This document shows positions 1-7,380 of a stretch of DNA of 25,662 bases, one piece after another; position 1 is the first letter of the stretch, and each line of letters opens with the position of its first letter. Under the pieces are notes generated by a model. It searched no databases. It saw nothing but the letters and a program-made list of their open reading frames with translations, and was not told where the DNA came from. Made by a program: the position numbers and the translations under genes. The stretch lies in contig CAZRZN010000036.1 in the NCBI GenBank assembly GCA_964604565.1, forward strand, positions 1 to 25,662. The letters are read 5' to 3'. Origin of the DNA: CAZRZN01 sp964604565. Lineage in GTDB: Bacteria; Pseudomonadota; Alphaproteobacteria; Rhodobacterales; Rhodobacteraceae.

Positions 1-292
1 CGACGGGGCGAACCCGTTCCAGATCTTCTTCAAGATCAAGGTGCCGCAGATCATGGGGACGATCGTGGTCGTCTGGACGACCATCACGCTGGTGGTGCTG
101 AAGATATTCGACATCGTCTTTGCCATGACCAATGGCCAATGGGGGACGCAGGTCCTTGCCAACTACATGTTCAACCAGCTTTTCGTGGCGCGCGACTGGG
201 GCATCGGATCTGCCTCTGCGATGGTGATCATGCTGCTGGTGACGCCGATCCTGGTCTGGAACGTGCGCAATGCGCGCAAGGAAATGCGGTAG
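1..292 (+). CDS. aglF: Alpha-glucoside ABC transporter permease AglF, C-terminal part
   Basis: This is the 3' end of an inner-membrane ABC permease for alpha-glucosides; the reading frame is open from base 2 and stops with TAG at 290-292, so the start lies left of the window. The first visible residues (DGA, then phenylalanines and IKVP) are the end of the EAA cytoplasmic loop that contacts the ATPase. Two hydrophobic stretches follow (about bases 56-123 and 215-265), and the protein ends in a short basic tail. Such permeases work as heterodimers, here with AglG, which starts 13 bases downstream. The order permease, permease, GH13 enzyme, ATPase matches the aglEFGAK operon known from Sinorhizobium meliloti, so the binding-protein gene aglE is expected just upstream. 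The family call is firm; the exact substrate is inferred from the operon. Confidence 0.85.
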   Translation, partial: DGANPFQIFFKIKVPQIMGTIVVVWTTITLVVLKIFDIVFAMTNGQWGTQVLANYMFNQLFVARDWGIGSASAMVIMLLVTPILVWNVRNARKEMR

Positions 293-305
293 GGGAACCG
301 GAACA

Positions 306-1460
306 ATGGACAATATCGCAGGCAGCAAATCCTCCCTCACTTGGGCGGTGCATATTTCGGTGGTGGTTCTGGTGGCGCTGTGGCTGTTTCCGACCGTCGG
401 GCTTCTGGTGTCGTCGTTCCGCACGGCGGACCAGATTTCCAGCTCCGGCTGGTGGAAGGCGCTATTCCCGACAGAACAGACCCTGACGCTGCGCACCGCC
501 GCGCCGGACACACAGGAGAGGGACGGCGCGCTTTTCGTGATCGAGGGAAACCTCTTTGCCGAAAACGACACCCCGCAGGCGGAGGTCGAGACATGGGGCA
601 CCTCGTCGCGCGATGTGGAGGCCTTCGGTCCCGGTGAGACGGCTGAATTGCGCGACGGAGAGCGGCTGACCGTCGAATCCGACGGCACCTATCGGCTTGA
701 ATCGGATGTGGAAATGGAGGGGCGGCGCGGGCAACGGACATTCGTGACCGCCGAAATCCCGCCGGAGTTCACGCTCGCCAATTACAAGCAGGTCCTGTTT
801 TCCGGCGACAGCACCGACAGCATGGCCAAGGCGTTTTTCAATACGCTGACTGTGACCATCCCGGCGACCATCATTCCCATCGTGGTGGCAGCCTTTGCCG
901 CCTATGCGCTGGCCTGGATGGATTTTCCGGGGCGCGCGCTGCTGATCGCCTTTATCGTTGGATTGCTGGTGGTGCCGCTGCAACTGGCGTTGATCCCCTT
1001 GCTGAAGCTGCATCTGCAAATCGGCATCGGCAAGGGCTACCTCGGTGTCTGGCTGGCGCATACAGGGTTCGGCCTGCCCTTGGCGATCTATCTCTTGCGG
1101 AATTACATGGTCGGCCTGCCGCGCGACATCATCGAGAATGCCCGTGTGGACGGCGCGACGGAATTCCAGATCTTTACCAAGATCATCCTGCCGCTCTCCT
1201 TTCCGGCGCTGGCCAGCTTTGCCATCTTCCAGTTCCTCTGGACGTGGAACGATCTGCTGGTCGCCAAGGTCTTTCTGATCGACGCGACTGGCCAGACCAC
1301 GGTGATGACCAACCAGATCGTGGAATTGCTCGGCACGCGCGGCGGCAACTGGGAAATCCTTGCCACCGCCGCCTTCGTCTCCATCGCGGTGCCGCTGGCG
1401 GTATTCTTTGCCATGCAGCGCTACCTCGTGCGGGGCCTGCTGGCCGGTTCGGTGAAATAA
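306..1460 (+). CDS. aglG: Alpha-glucoside ABC transporter permease AglG
   Basis: Second inner-membrane permease of the alpha-glucoside importer, 384 residues. I place the start at ATG 306, preceded by AGGGGA at 291-296; an in-frame ATG at 270 would overlap aglF and lacks a ribosome site. A first membrane segment covers about residues 14-38. A hydrophilic periplasmic region of roughly 120 residues follows, with many acidic residues. The usual MetI-type core of five helices then occupies about residues 170-384. The EAA loop that docks on the ATPase is at about 277-296 (ENARVDGA, then a hydrophobic stretch ending in ILP). The large loop makes the protein longer than the roughly 280 residues of most sugar permeases of this class; I believe this is usual for AglG. 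Neighbours are aglF (13 bases upstream) and aglA (97 bases downstream). Confidence 0.9.
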   Translation: MDNIAGSKSSLTWAVHISVVVLVALWLFPTVGLLVSSFRTADQISSSGWWKALFPTEQTLTLRTAAPDTQERDGALFVIEGNLFAENDTPQAEVETWGTSSRDVEAFGPGETAELRDGERLTVESDGTYRLESDVEMEGRRGQRTFVTAEIPPEFTLANYKQVLFSGDSTDSMAKAFFNTLTVTIPATIIPIVVAAFAAYALAWMDFPGRALLIAFIVGLLVVPLQLALIPLLKLHLQIGIGKGYLGVWLAHTGFGLPLAIYLLRNYMVGLPRDIIENARVDGATEFQIFTKIILPLSFPALASFAIFQFLWTWNDLLVAKVFLIDATGQTTVMTNQIVELLGTRGGNWEILATAAFVSIAVPLAVFFAMQRYLVRGLLAGSVK

Positions 1461-1472
1461 CGACAAACGCGC

Positions 1473-1491
1473 CCCGGGCTTCGGCCCCGGG
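1473..1491 (+). other. GC-rich stem-loop with UUCG tetraloop between aglG and aglA
   Basis: CCCGGGC at 1473-1479 pairs with GCCCGGG-like sequence at 1484-1491 (one bulged C at 1485) around a TTCG loop, giving the very stable C(UUCG)G form in RNA. No T-run follows, so it is not a classic terminator. It may attenuate transcription or protect the upstream transporter message from 3' decay, which would set different levels of permease and enzyme. The function is inferred. Confidence 0.45.
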
Positions 1492-1557
1492 CCTCAATGA
1501 ATTTGCCGGGCGCCGGGGCGACAGACCTGCGGCGACCCCGAGACGGGAAGGACGGAC

Positions 1558-3210
1558 ATGAACGCGCAAACACAGACCTCGCCTGCGCTGACCTCTGACA
1601 AGGACTGGTGGCGCGGGGCCGTGCTGTATCAGATCTATCCGCGCAGCTATCAGGACAGCAATGGAGACGGGATCGGGGACCTGAACGGGATCACCAGCCG
1701 ACTGCCCTACATCGCCTCGCTGGGGGTCGATGCCATCTGGATCTCCCCCTTCTTCACGTCGCCGATGAAGGACTTCGGCTATGACGTGTCGGATTATTGC
1801 GACGTGGATCCCATGTTCGGTTCGCTGTCGGACTTCGATGTCCTTGTGGATACGGCGCACCGTCTGGGCCTGAGGGTGATGATCGACCTCGTGCTGTCGC
1901 ATACCTCCAGCGAACATCCATGGTTCGCCGAAAGCCGCGCGAGCCGCGACAACGCGAAAGCCGACTGGTATGTCTGGGCCGATCCCAAGCCCGACGGCAC
2001 CCCGCCGAACAACTGGCTGTCGATCTTTGGCGGACCGGCCTGGCAGTGGGACGCGCGGCGCGAACAATATTACCTTCACAATTTCCTCACTGAACAGCCG
2101 GATCTCAATTTCCATTGTCCGGCGGTGCAGGACGCGCTGCTGGATGTGGTGCGCTTCTGGCTTGATCGCGGGGTCGACGGCTTTCGGCTGGATACAATCA
2201 ACTTCTACGTTCACGATCAGGAATTGCGGGACAACCCGGCGCTGCCGGTGGAGATGCGCGATGCCTCCATCGCGCCGCGGGTGAACCCCTACAATCACCA
2301 GCTGCACCTGTATTCAAAGAACCGTCCTGAAAACCTCGACTTCCTCAAACGCTATCGCGCCGTGCTGGACGAATATCCCGACCGGACCACCGTGGGGGAG
2401 GTGGGCGATGCCCAGAAGGGCCTTGAGATCATGGGCGAATACACGGCCGGCGACGAACACGTTCACATGTGCTACTCCTTCGAGTTCCTGTCCGGCACCC
2501 GCCCGACGGCCGAGCGGTTTTCCGACGTGATGGCCCGTGTCGACGATCTGGTGTCCGACGGTTGGGCCTGCTGGGCCTTTTCCAACCATGACGTGATGCG
2601 CCATGCCTCGCGCTGGGATCTGTCGCCGGCGGCGCAAAAGGCGCTTGCGACGGTGCTTTTGTGTCTGCGCGGGTCGGTCTGCATCTACCAGGGAGAGGAA
2701 CTGGGCCTGCCGGAGGCCGAGGTCGCCTTCGAGGATTTGCAGGATCCCTACGGCATCGAATTCTGGCCCGAGTTCAAGGGCCGCGATGGCTGCCGCACGC
2801 CGATGGTCTGGGAACTCTCGAACCAGAATGGCGGGTTTTCCGAGGGCAGTCCCTGGTTGCCGGTCAGCCACGCGCATTTGAACCACGCGGTCGCGGCCCA
2901 AGAGGCCGATCCGGGCGCGCTGTTGCATCACTATCGCAGGGCCATCGCCTTTCGTGCCGCGCATCCGGCGCTGATAAAGGGCACGCATGACAAGGTGCGG
3001 CACACCGGGTCCATCGTGCATTTCATCCGCAGCCACGCCGGGGAAGACATATTCGTCGCGGTCAACCTCAGCGCCGAACCTGCGACGATGGCGATGCCGG
3101 CGGGGGATTGGCAACAGATCGGACAGGAGCTGGGCAGTGCCACCCATGCACCCGATGGCAAACTGCACCTTGGACCTTGGCAGCCTGCGCTTGCGCGCCG
3201 AAAAACATAA
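1558..3210 (+). CDS. aglA: Alpha-glucosidase AglA (GH13)
   Basis: Cytoplasmic alpha-glucosidase that hydrolyses imported alpha-glucosides such as maltose, sucrose or trehalose; 550 residues, no signal peptide. The (beta/alpha)8 GH13 motifs are in order: region I with Asp110 and His115 (DLVLSHTS), region II GFRLD with nucleophile Asp212, region III EVGD with acid/base Glu281, and region IV NHD with Asp345. Region I has SH rather than the common NH, a variant I associate with alpha-glucosidases of Proteobacteria rather than an active-site loss. An early QDSNGDGIGD segment (about residues 32-41) is the usual GH13 calcium-loop-like motif. GGGAAGGA at 1545-1552 precedes ATG 1558. It lies between the permease genes and the ATPase gene aglK (26 bases downstream), consistent with one operon. 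Exact substrate range cannot be read from sequence. Confidence 0.92.
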   Translation: MNAQTQTSPALTSDKDWWRGAVLYQIYPRSYQDSNGDGIGDLNGITSRLPYIASLGVDAIWISPFFTSPMKDFGYDVSDYCDVDPMFGSLSDFDVLVDTAHRLGLRVMIDLVLSHTSSEHPWFAESRASRDNAKADWYVWADPKPDGTPPNNWLSIFGGPAWQWDARREQYYLHNFLTEQPDLNFHCPAVQDALLDVVRFWLDRGVDGFRLDTINFYVHDQELRDNPALPVEMRDASIAPRVNPYNHQLHLYSKNRPENLDFLKRYRAVLDEYPDRTTVGEVGDAQKGLEIMGEYTAGDEHVHMCYSFEFLSGTRPTAERFSDVMARVDDLVSDGWACWAFSNHDVMRHASRWDLSPAAQKALATVLLCLRGSVCIYQGEELGLPEAEVAFEDLQDPYGIEFWPEFKGRDGCRTPMVWELSNQNGGFSEGSPWLPVSHAHLNHAVAAQEADPGALLHHYRRAIAFRAAHPALIKGTHDKVRHTGSIVHFIRSHAGEDIFVAVNLSAEPATMAMPAGDWQQIGQELGSATHAPDGKLHLGPWQPALARRKT

Positions 3211-3236
3211 ACCGGAAAAATGGGGGGAGGGACGAC

Positions 3237-4325
3237 ATGGCCAATCTGAAGCTGAAAGACGTCGAAAAGACCTATGCCGGCGCGGTCAACGTGCTCAACG
3301 ACATCAACCTCGACATCCAGCAGGGGGAGTTGATTGTCTTTGTCGGGCCGTCGGGCTGCGGCAAATCCACCTTGCTGCGGATGATCGCGGGGCTGGAAAG
3401 GATCACCGGAGGCACGCTGGAGATCGACGGACAGGTGGTCAATGACGTCCCGCCCGCGCAGCGCGGGATCGCCATGGTTTTCCAGTCCTACGCGCTTTAC
3501 CCGCACATGACGGTCCGGGACAACATGTCTTTTGCGTTGAAACTGGCCAAGAAGACCCCCGATGAAATCGAAAAGGCCGTCGATCGCGCGGCCAAGATGC
3601 TGCAACTGGATCCCTACCTGGACCGTCTGCCCAAGGCGTTGTCCGGGGGCCAGAGGCAGCGCGTGGCAATCGGCCGGTCGATCGTGCGAGATCCCAAGGT
3701 CTACCTTTTCGACGAACCGCTGTCGAACCTCGACGCGGCGCTGCGGGTCGCCACGCGGATCGAGATTGCCCAACTCAAGGAGCAGATGCCGGACCGCACG
3801 ATGATTTACGTCACCCACGACCAGGTGGAGGCGATGACGCTGGCCACGCGGATCGTGGTTCTGGCCAACAAGGGGATCGCGCAGGTGGGAACACCACTGG
3901 AGTTGTATGAGCGGCCCAACAGCGAATTCGTGGCGCAATTCATCGGTTCCCCTTCGATGAACCTGCTTGGGGGGGAGGTGACGGGCACCGGGGCGCATAC
4001 TACTGTCCAGCTCGACGGCGGAGGGACGGCGGTGTCGGACTATCCGACGACCGAGGCGGACATGGGATTGAAGGTCAATGTCGGCGTGCGCCCCGAAGAT
4101 CTGGTCACCGCCGATGGTCCGGCAATCTTTACCGGCAAGGTGAACATCACCGAGGCACTGGGAGAGGTGACGCTGCTGTATTTCGAGCAGCAGGGGGACG
4201 CACCGCCGGTGATCGGCAAGTTGCCGGGGATCCACCGCGAGATGCGCGGCAAGACCGTTTCGTTGACCGCCCCGCCGGAGAAGGTGCATCTTTTTGCCGA
4301 TGGGGTTTCCTTGCATTATCGGTAG
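3237..4325 (+). CDS. aglK: Alpha-glucoside ABC transporter ATPase AglK (MsmX/UgpC type)
   Basis: Energising subunit of the alpha-glucoside importer, 362 residues, bound to the cytoplasmic face of AglF/AglG. Visible motifs are Walker A GPSGCGKST (37-45), Q-loop FQSYALYP, signature LSGGQ (135-139), Walker B YLFDEP (156-161), D-loop SNLD and the H-loop histidine 194. After about residue 240 the chain continues into the C-terminal OB-fold (TOBE/MalK-like) domain typical of carbohydrate importers. I chose ATG 3237 because GGAGG at 3226-3230 sits six bases before it and the translation begins with the family-typical MANLKLKDV; the frame is open further upstream but has no such site and would overlap aglA. 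It is the last gene of the agl operon and is followed by a paired stem-loop element. Confidence 0.93.
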   Translation: MANLKLKDVEKTYAGAVNVLNDINLDIQQGELIVFVGPSGCGKSTLLRMIAGLERITGGTLEIDGQVVNDVPPAQRGIAMVFQSYALYPHMTVRDNMSFALKLAKKTPDEIEKAVDRAAKMLQLDPYLDRLPKALSGGQRQRVAIGRSIVRDPKVYLFDEPLSNLDAALRVATRIEIAQLKEQMPDRTMIYVTHDQVEAMTLATRIVVLANKGIAQVGTPLELYERPNSEFVAQFIGSPSMNLLGGEVTGTGAHTTVQLDGGGTAVSDYPTTEADMGLKVNVGVRPEDLVTADGPAIFTGKVNITEALGEVTLLYFEQQGDAPPVIGKLPGIHREMRGKTVSLTAPPEKVHLFADGVSLHYR

Positions 4326-4750
4326 GGGACGGGCGGTCATTGCGCGGGTATCCTGAACGCAAGAAGGGGGCTCTGCCCCCTCGGCCTTCGGCCTCACCCC
4401 CGGAGTTCTTGACGAGAGAAGAAACCTGTCTTTCCGGCCGTTCCGGATCCCGGCAGTAGCGGATGGGACGGGACCACACCTGCCTGACGGGCATCGGCCA
4501 AAGATCACGCGATCGCCTGCAAGGTCCGGTGTCGGGCAGGATCGTCGTCGATGTCATGTGAGAAGCGCGGATCGACCGACGCGATGCTTGGCGGAGGTGC
4601 GTCCCGTCCGCTGTTGTGGTCCAGTCATGGCGGCGGGGCGAGGTCGTTCCACGTGGCAGGATGTGACTTTTCAGGCGGCGGTGGCGCGCGCGGCCGTGGG
4701 TATGGCGAAGGGGCCAGCGGTGCCGGCCCCCAATCCGGCGACCGGTCTGT
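4326..4750. other. Intergenic region, aglK to VWA gene (convergent ends)
   Basis: 425 bases between the convergent 3' ends of aglK and the VWA gene. The first part carries the stem-loop repeat listed separately. The remainder has only short overlapping open frames without ribosome sites or recognisable proteins. GGGGCC near 4710 and GGCCCC near 4727 could pair as a weak terminator for the minus-strand VWA gene, without a T-run. Confidence 0.6.
4363..4411 (+). repeat. Rhodobacteraceae-type intergenic stem-loop repeat
   Basis: Two adjacent hairpins, GGGGGC-TCT-GCCCCC (4366-4380) and GGCC-TTC-GGCC (4383-4393), are followed by CACCCCCGGAGTTCTTGA. From memory, elements of the form GGGGGCTCTGCCCCC, a second small hairpin, then CCCCGGAGTATTT are very frequent between genes in roseobacter and Rhodobacter genomes. 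Here it lies 40 bases after aglK and probably ends or stabilises the agl transcript. Only one copy is visible in this window, so the repeat status rests on memory. Confidence 0.55.
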
Positions 4751-6946
4751 TCAGTCCGGCTCGTAGGTCAGCTCCACCGGTTTGCGGGCGATGACCCGGT
4801 CGCCTTGGCCGACCACATAGCGCAATTCATAGCGTCCGGGGCCTTCGGGCAATTTCAGGACCATCGGGCTGTCGTCGCGGGTGTATCTGTAGACCTCATG
4901 CGTGTCGTCAGGGGCCCCCTCGCGGGCGAGACTGATGTAGTCGCCGCCAAAATCCGGTCCCTGCCATTCCACACCCAGGACCGCGCCCGCGGGCACCCTA
5001 TCTGCGGCATCAAGTGTCGCGGTCACGGCCGTCAGGGTGATGTCCCGAGTGCCGACAACGCTGGCGCCGCCGCTTGCCGCCACATAGCGGATTTCGTAGA
5101 CGCCCGGGTCTGCCGGCATCTTCAGGATAAGCGGGCTGCCTTCGCGGGTATAGGTGTAGTGATGATATTTCCTGTCCGCCATGTCGGGGTCCGCGACGGA
5201 GACGAAGTCGCCATCATAGCCGGGTCCGTCCCAGTCGATCAGGACCACGGCGCCGGCGCGGGCCTCTGACGGTGCGGTAAGGGTCGCCATCACGCTGGTG
5301 ACGTCGATTGTCTGCGATGCCAGGACCGTCTTGTCTTGCGACATGACATAGCGGACCTCATAGGTGCCGGGGTCTGCCGGTATCGTCAGGTTGAGGGGCG
5401 TGCCCTCGCGTGTGTAGGTATAGGTTTCGTATCCATTGTCGTCCGGTCTGGAGACGGTGATGTAGTCGCCCTTGTAATCCGGCCCGGTCCAGGCCACCGG
5501 CAGGCTTGCGCCGGCGGCCGCGGTGGCGGGGACGTCCAACGTGGCGGTGACCTCGGTTGCCGTGATCGTCCGGGCGGCCAGCACGGTCTTGTCCTGTGAC
5601 ATCACGTAGCGCAGTTCGAAGGTGCCCGGCTCCGGAGGCAGGACAAGGTCCAGGGGTGTGCCGTCGCGGGTGTAGGTATAGTTGATGTAGCCCTGTTCTC
5701 CGGGGGTGGAGACGGCGATGTAATCGCCTTTGTAGTCGGGACCGGTCCAGGTGACGGGGATGGTGGATCCGGCGGGGGCTTCTGCCCCGGCGTCAAGGCT
5801 GGCCTCGGCCTCTGTGACTGTGACTGGTTGGCTGGCCAGTGTCACCTTGCCATCGGCCATGACGTAGCGCATCTCATAGGTGCCGGGTTCGGGTGGCATG
5901 ACCAGCGGCGCGGGGGTGCCCTCGCGCGTGTAGACGTAGTTCACATAGCCGTTTTCATCGGGACGGGAGACGGTGACGTAATCGCCTTTGGCATCGGGAC
6001 CGACCCACTGGATCTGGACCGTCGACCCGGCGACTGCCGAAGCGGGACCGCTGACCGACGCTGCGGGCAGCGAGCTTGGAAGAACAAGGGTCACGGTCTG
6101 TTCTTGATCGATGACGGTGACCTGACGTTCCACGCTGGCCTCATCCTCGGGCCGCAGGACCGACACGGTGTAGGTTCCCGCGGCGAGGTCCTGCGAGAGA
6201 CTGGCGCCGCGTTCGAAATCGACCAGCGACTCTTCCTCCTGCTTTAGCTCCCAGATCAGGGGCGTTTCGATCCGGTCGCCGCCTTCGCCGTCGATGGCGA
6301 CGAAATGTGTGGGAAAGACTGCGGCGGCCTGTGTCACCTGTGACAGCGCACTGCCAAGTTCCGTCGCGTTGCCGGCCAGCAGAAACTGGCCGCCGGTCTC
6401 ATCGGCGATGCATTGCATCTGCCGGCGGGCTTCGGCGTCGCTGACGTCGAAGCCCACGACATGGACGGTCAATTGGGCCCCGGCCTCTTCCAGCGCACGG
6501 GCGGCGGCGCAGGGATCTGGGTTGCAGGTCTCGATTCCGTCTGACACGAGGATGACGGTGGCCGGATCCTCGATGTATTTCAGCGCCTCGGCGGCCTGTA
6601 TCACGGCGTCCGTCATCGGTGTCTTGCCGCGCGGGCGCAGCTTCTTGACCTCGGCGGCGATGGTGTCGCGGCTGGCCGTTCCCGGCTGCACCAGCGTTTC
6701 GATGTCGGTGCAGTCCCCCTCCGTCCGGTGGCCGTAGGCGGTCAGGCCGATGGATTGTGCCGGCGGCAAGGTGCGCAGCAGATCGCCGACCACGCCCTGC
6801 GCGATCTCGATCTTGCTGATGCCGTCGATTTGCCCCCACATCGAGCCGGAGGCATCGAGCACGAGGATCGAATTGGCCTCCTCCTGCGCGAAGGCTGTTC
6901 CGGGCAGCAGGCACAAGGCCAGCGCGGCGTGCCGAAAGTATGTCAT
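4751..6946 (-). CDS. Secreted von Willebrand factor A protein with five tandem repeats
   Basis: Exported protein of 731 residues. I place the start at the ATG of 6944-6946 because it gives a good signal peptide (basic start, leucine/alanine core, cleavage after AFA at residue 20); the frame is open about 60 residues further upstream but that part is not export-like. A VWA domain covers about residues 25-200, with an intact metal-binding DASGS (31-35) and later GKTPMTD and SDGIETC segments. A linker domain of about 90 residues follows, rich in beta-type sequence. Five tandem repeats of 86-89 residues then run to the end, each with W-x-GP, GDY, YTRE/DG and PGTYE-x-RYV. Function is unknown: the metal site suggests adhesion or protein binding in the periplasm or at the cell surface. 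It stands alone, convergent with aglK and divergent from uvrA. Confidence 0.85.
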   Translation of the reverse strand: MTYFRHAALALCLLPGTAFAQEEANSILVLDASGSMWGQIDGISKIEIAQGVVGDLLRTLPPAQSIGLTAYGHRTEGDCTDIETLVQPGTASRDTIAAEVKKLRPRGKTPMTDAVIQAAEALKYIEDPATVILVSDGIETCNPDPCAAARALEEAGAQLTVHVVGFDVSDAEARRQMQCIADETGGQFLLAGNATELGSALSQVTQAAAVFPTHFVAIDGEGGDRIETPLIWELKQEEESLVDFERGASLSQDLAAGTYTVSVLRPEDEASVERQVTVIDQEQTVTLVLPSSLPAASVSGPASAVAGSTVQIQWVGPDAKGDYVTVSRPDENGYVNYVYTREGTPAPLVMPPEPGTYEMRYVMADGKVTLASQPVTVTEAEASLDAGAEAPAGSTIPVTWTGPDYKGDYIAVSTPGEQGYINYTYTRDGTPLDLVLPPEPGTFELRYVMSQDKTVLAARTITATEVTATLDVPATAAAGASLPVAWTGPDYKGDYITVSRPDDNGYETYTYTREGTPLNLTIPADPGTYEVRYVMSQDKTVLASQTIDVTSVMATLTAPSEARAGAVVLIDWDGPGYDGDFVSVADPDMADRKYHHYTYTREGSPLILKMPADPGVYEIRYVAASGGASVVGTRDITLTAVTATLDAADRVPAGAVLGVEWQGPDFGGDYISLAREGAPDDTHEVYRYTRDDSPMVLKLPEGPGRYELRYVVGQGDRVIARKPVELTYEPD
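4754..6061 (-). repeat. Five in-frame tandem repeats, 258-267 bp each, in the VWA gene
   Basis: Repeat boundaries set at the ATLDA/ASLDA-type start are, in protein order: 5804-6061, 5546-5803, 5288-5545 (258 bp each), then 5021-5287 and 4754-5020 (267 bp each). The first three match closely in protein (GPDYKGDY, GYxxYxYTREGTP, RYVMSQDKTVLA); the last two have diverged and carry insertions. Each probably folds as an Ig-like beta sandwich. The close similarity of repeats 2 and 3 points to fairly recent duplication or conversion. Confidence 0.9.
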
Positions 6947-7380
6947 CGTAAAACCCCATTTCTCAGGTAATGCCTCCACCCTGCAACGCCGGGAGCCTGC
7001 CCGGCAATGACGGATTTCCATGCCGCATCGGGGCCGGAGGGGCCAAGGCGCCTGCGTCAACACGGGTGGGTGGTCCGCGTGATGCTGAAAATCTGTCCTG
7101 TTGGCCGCAATCCTGAATCGGACGTCCGCCACGGACCCGCCCGCGGTAGCAAGGTGACGTCATCGCATCGGCCGGACGAGGCGTCTGTCAGGCCGGTGAT
7201 CGCGGCATCCGATTCTGTGCTGGAAGGGCGAATTTTTCATCTTGTGCTCTGTCCCGGCCCGCCAAGTGGCTGCTTATTGCCTTCCATGCAGGTTGTTCAT
7301 TCTTTGTTCATGTTTTTCGATTGGTCGCCCGGCGGAATTCCACTATGTGTCTGACTGTCTGATGGCCTTGGGGGTGAGAC
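6947..7380. other. Divergent intergenic region, VWA gene to uvrA
   Basis: 434 bases holding the promoters of the divergent VWA gene and uvrA. The right part is locally AT-rich (about 7220-7350) and contains the SOS box. I see no convincing small gene. An open frame into this region from the VWA side lacks export features and a ribosome site. Confidence 0.6.
7295..7309 (+). promoter_or_regulatory. LexA operator (alphaproteobacterial SOS box)
   Basis: GTTC at 7295-7298 and GTTC at 7306-7309 are separated by exactly seven bases (ATTCTTT). This direct repeat GTTC-N7-GTTC is the established LexA site of alphaproteobacteria, unlike the palindromic site of E. coli. It lies 72 bases upstream of the uvrA start, the most expected SOS target. 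LexA bound here would repress uvrA until DNA damage. Confidence 0.9.

Noticed and set aside
2931..4508. Long minus-strand open frame (525 codons) antisense to aglA/aglK
   Set aside because: It lies opposite genes with intact motifs; its translation is Arg/His/Gln-rich without family features, a usual by-product of high-GC coding sequence.
4551..4794. Two overlapping 70-80-codon plus-strand frames after aglK
   Set aside because: Gly/Arg/Ser-rich, no ribosome site, and they run antisense into the VWA gene.
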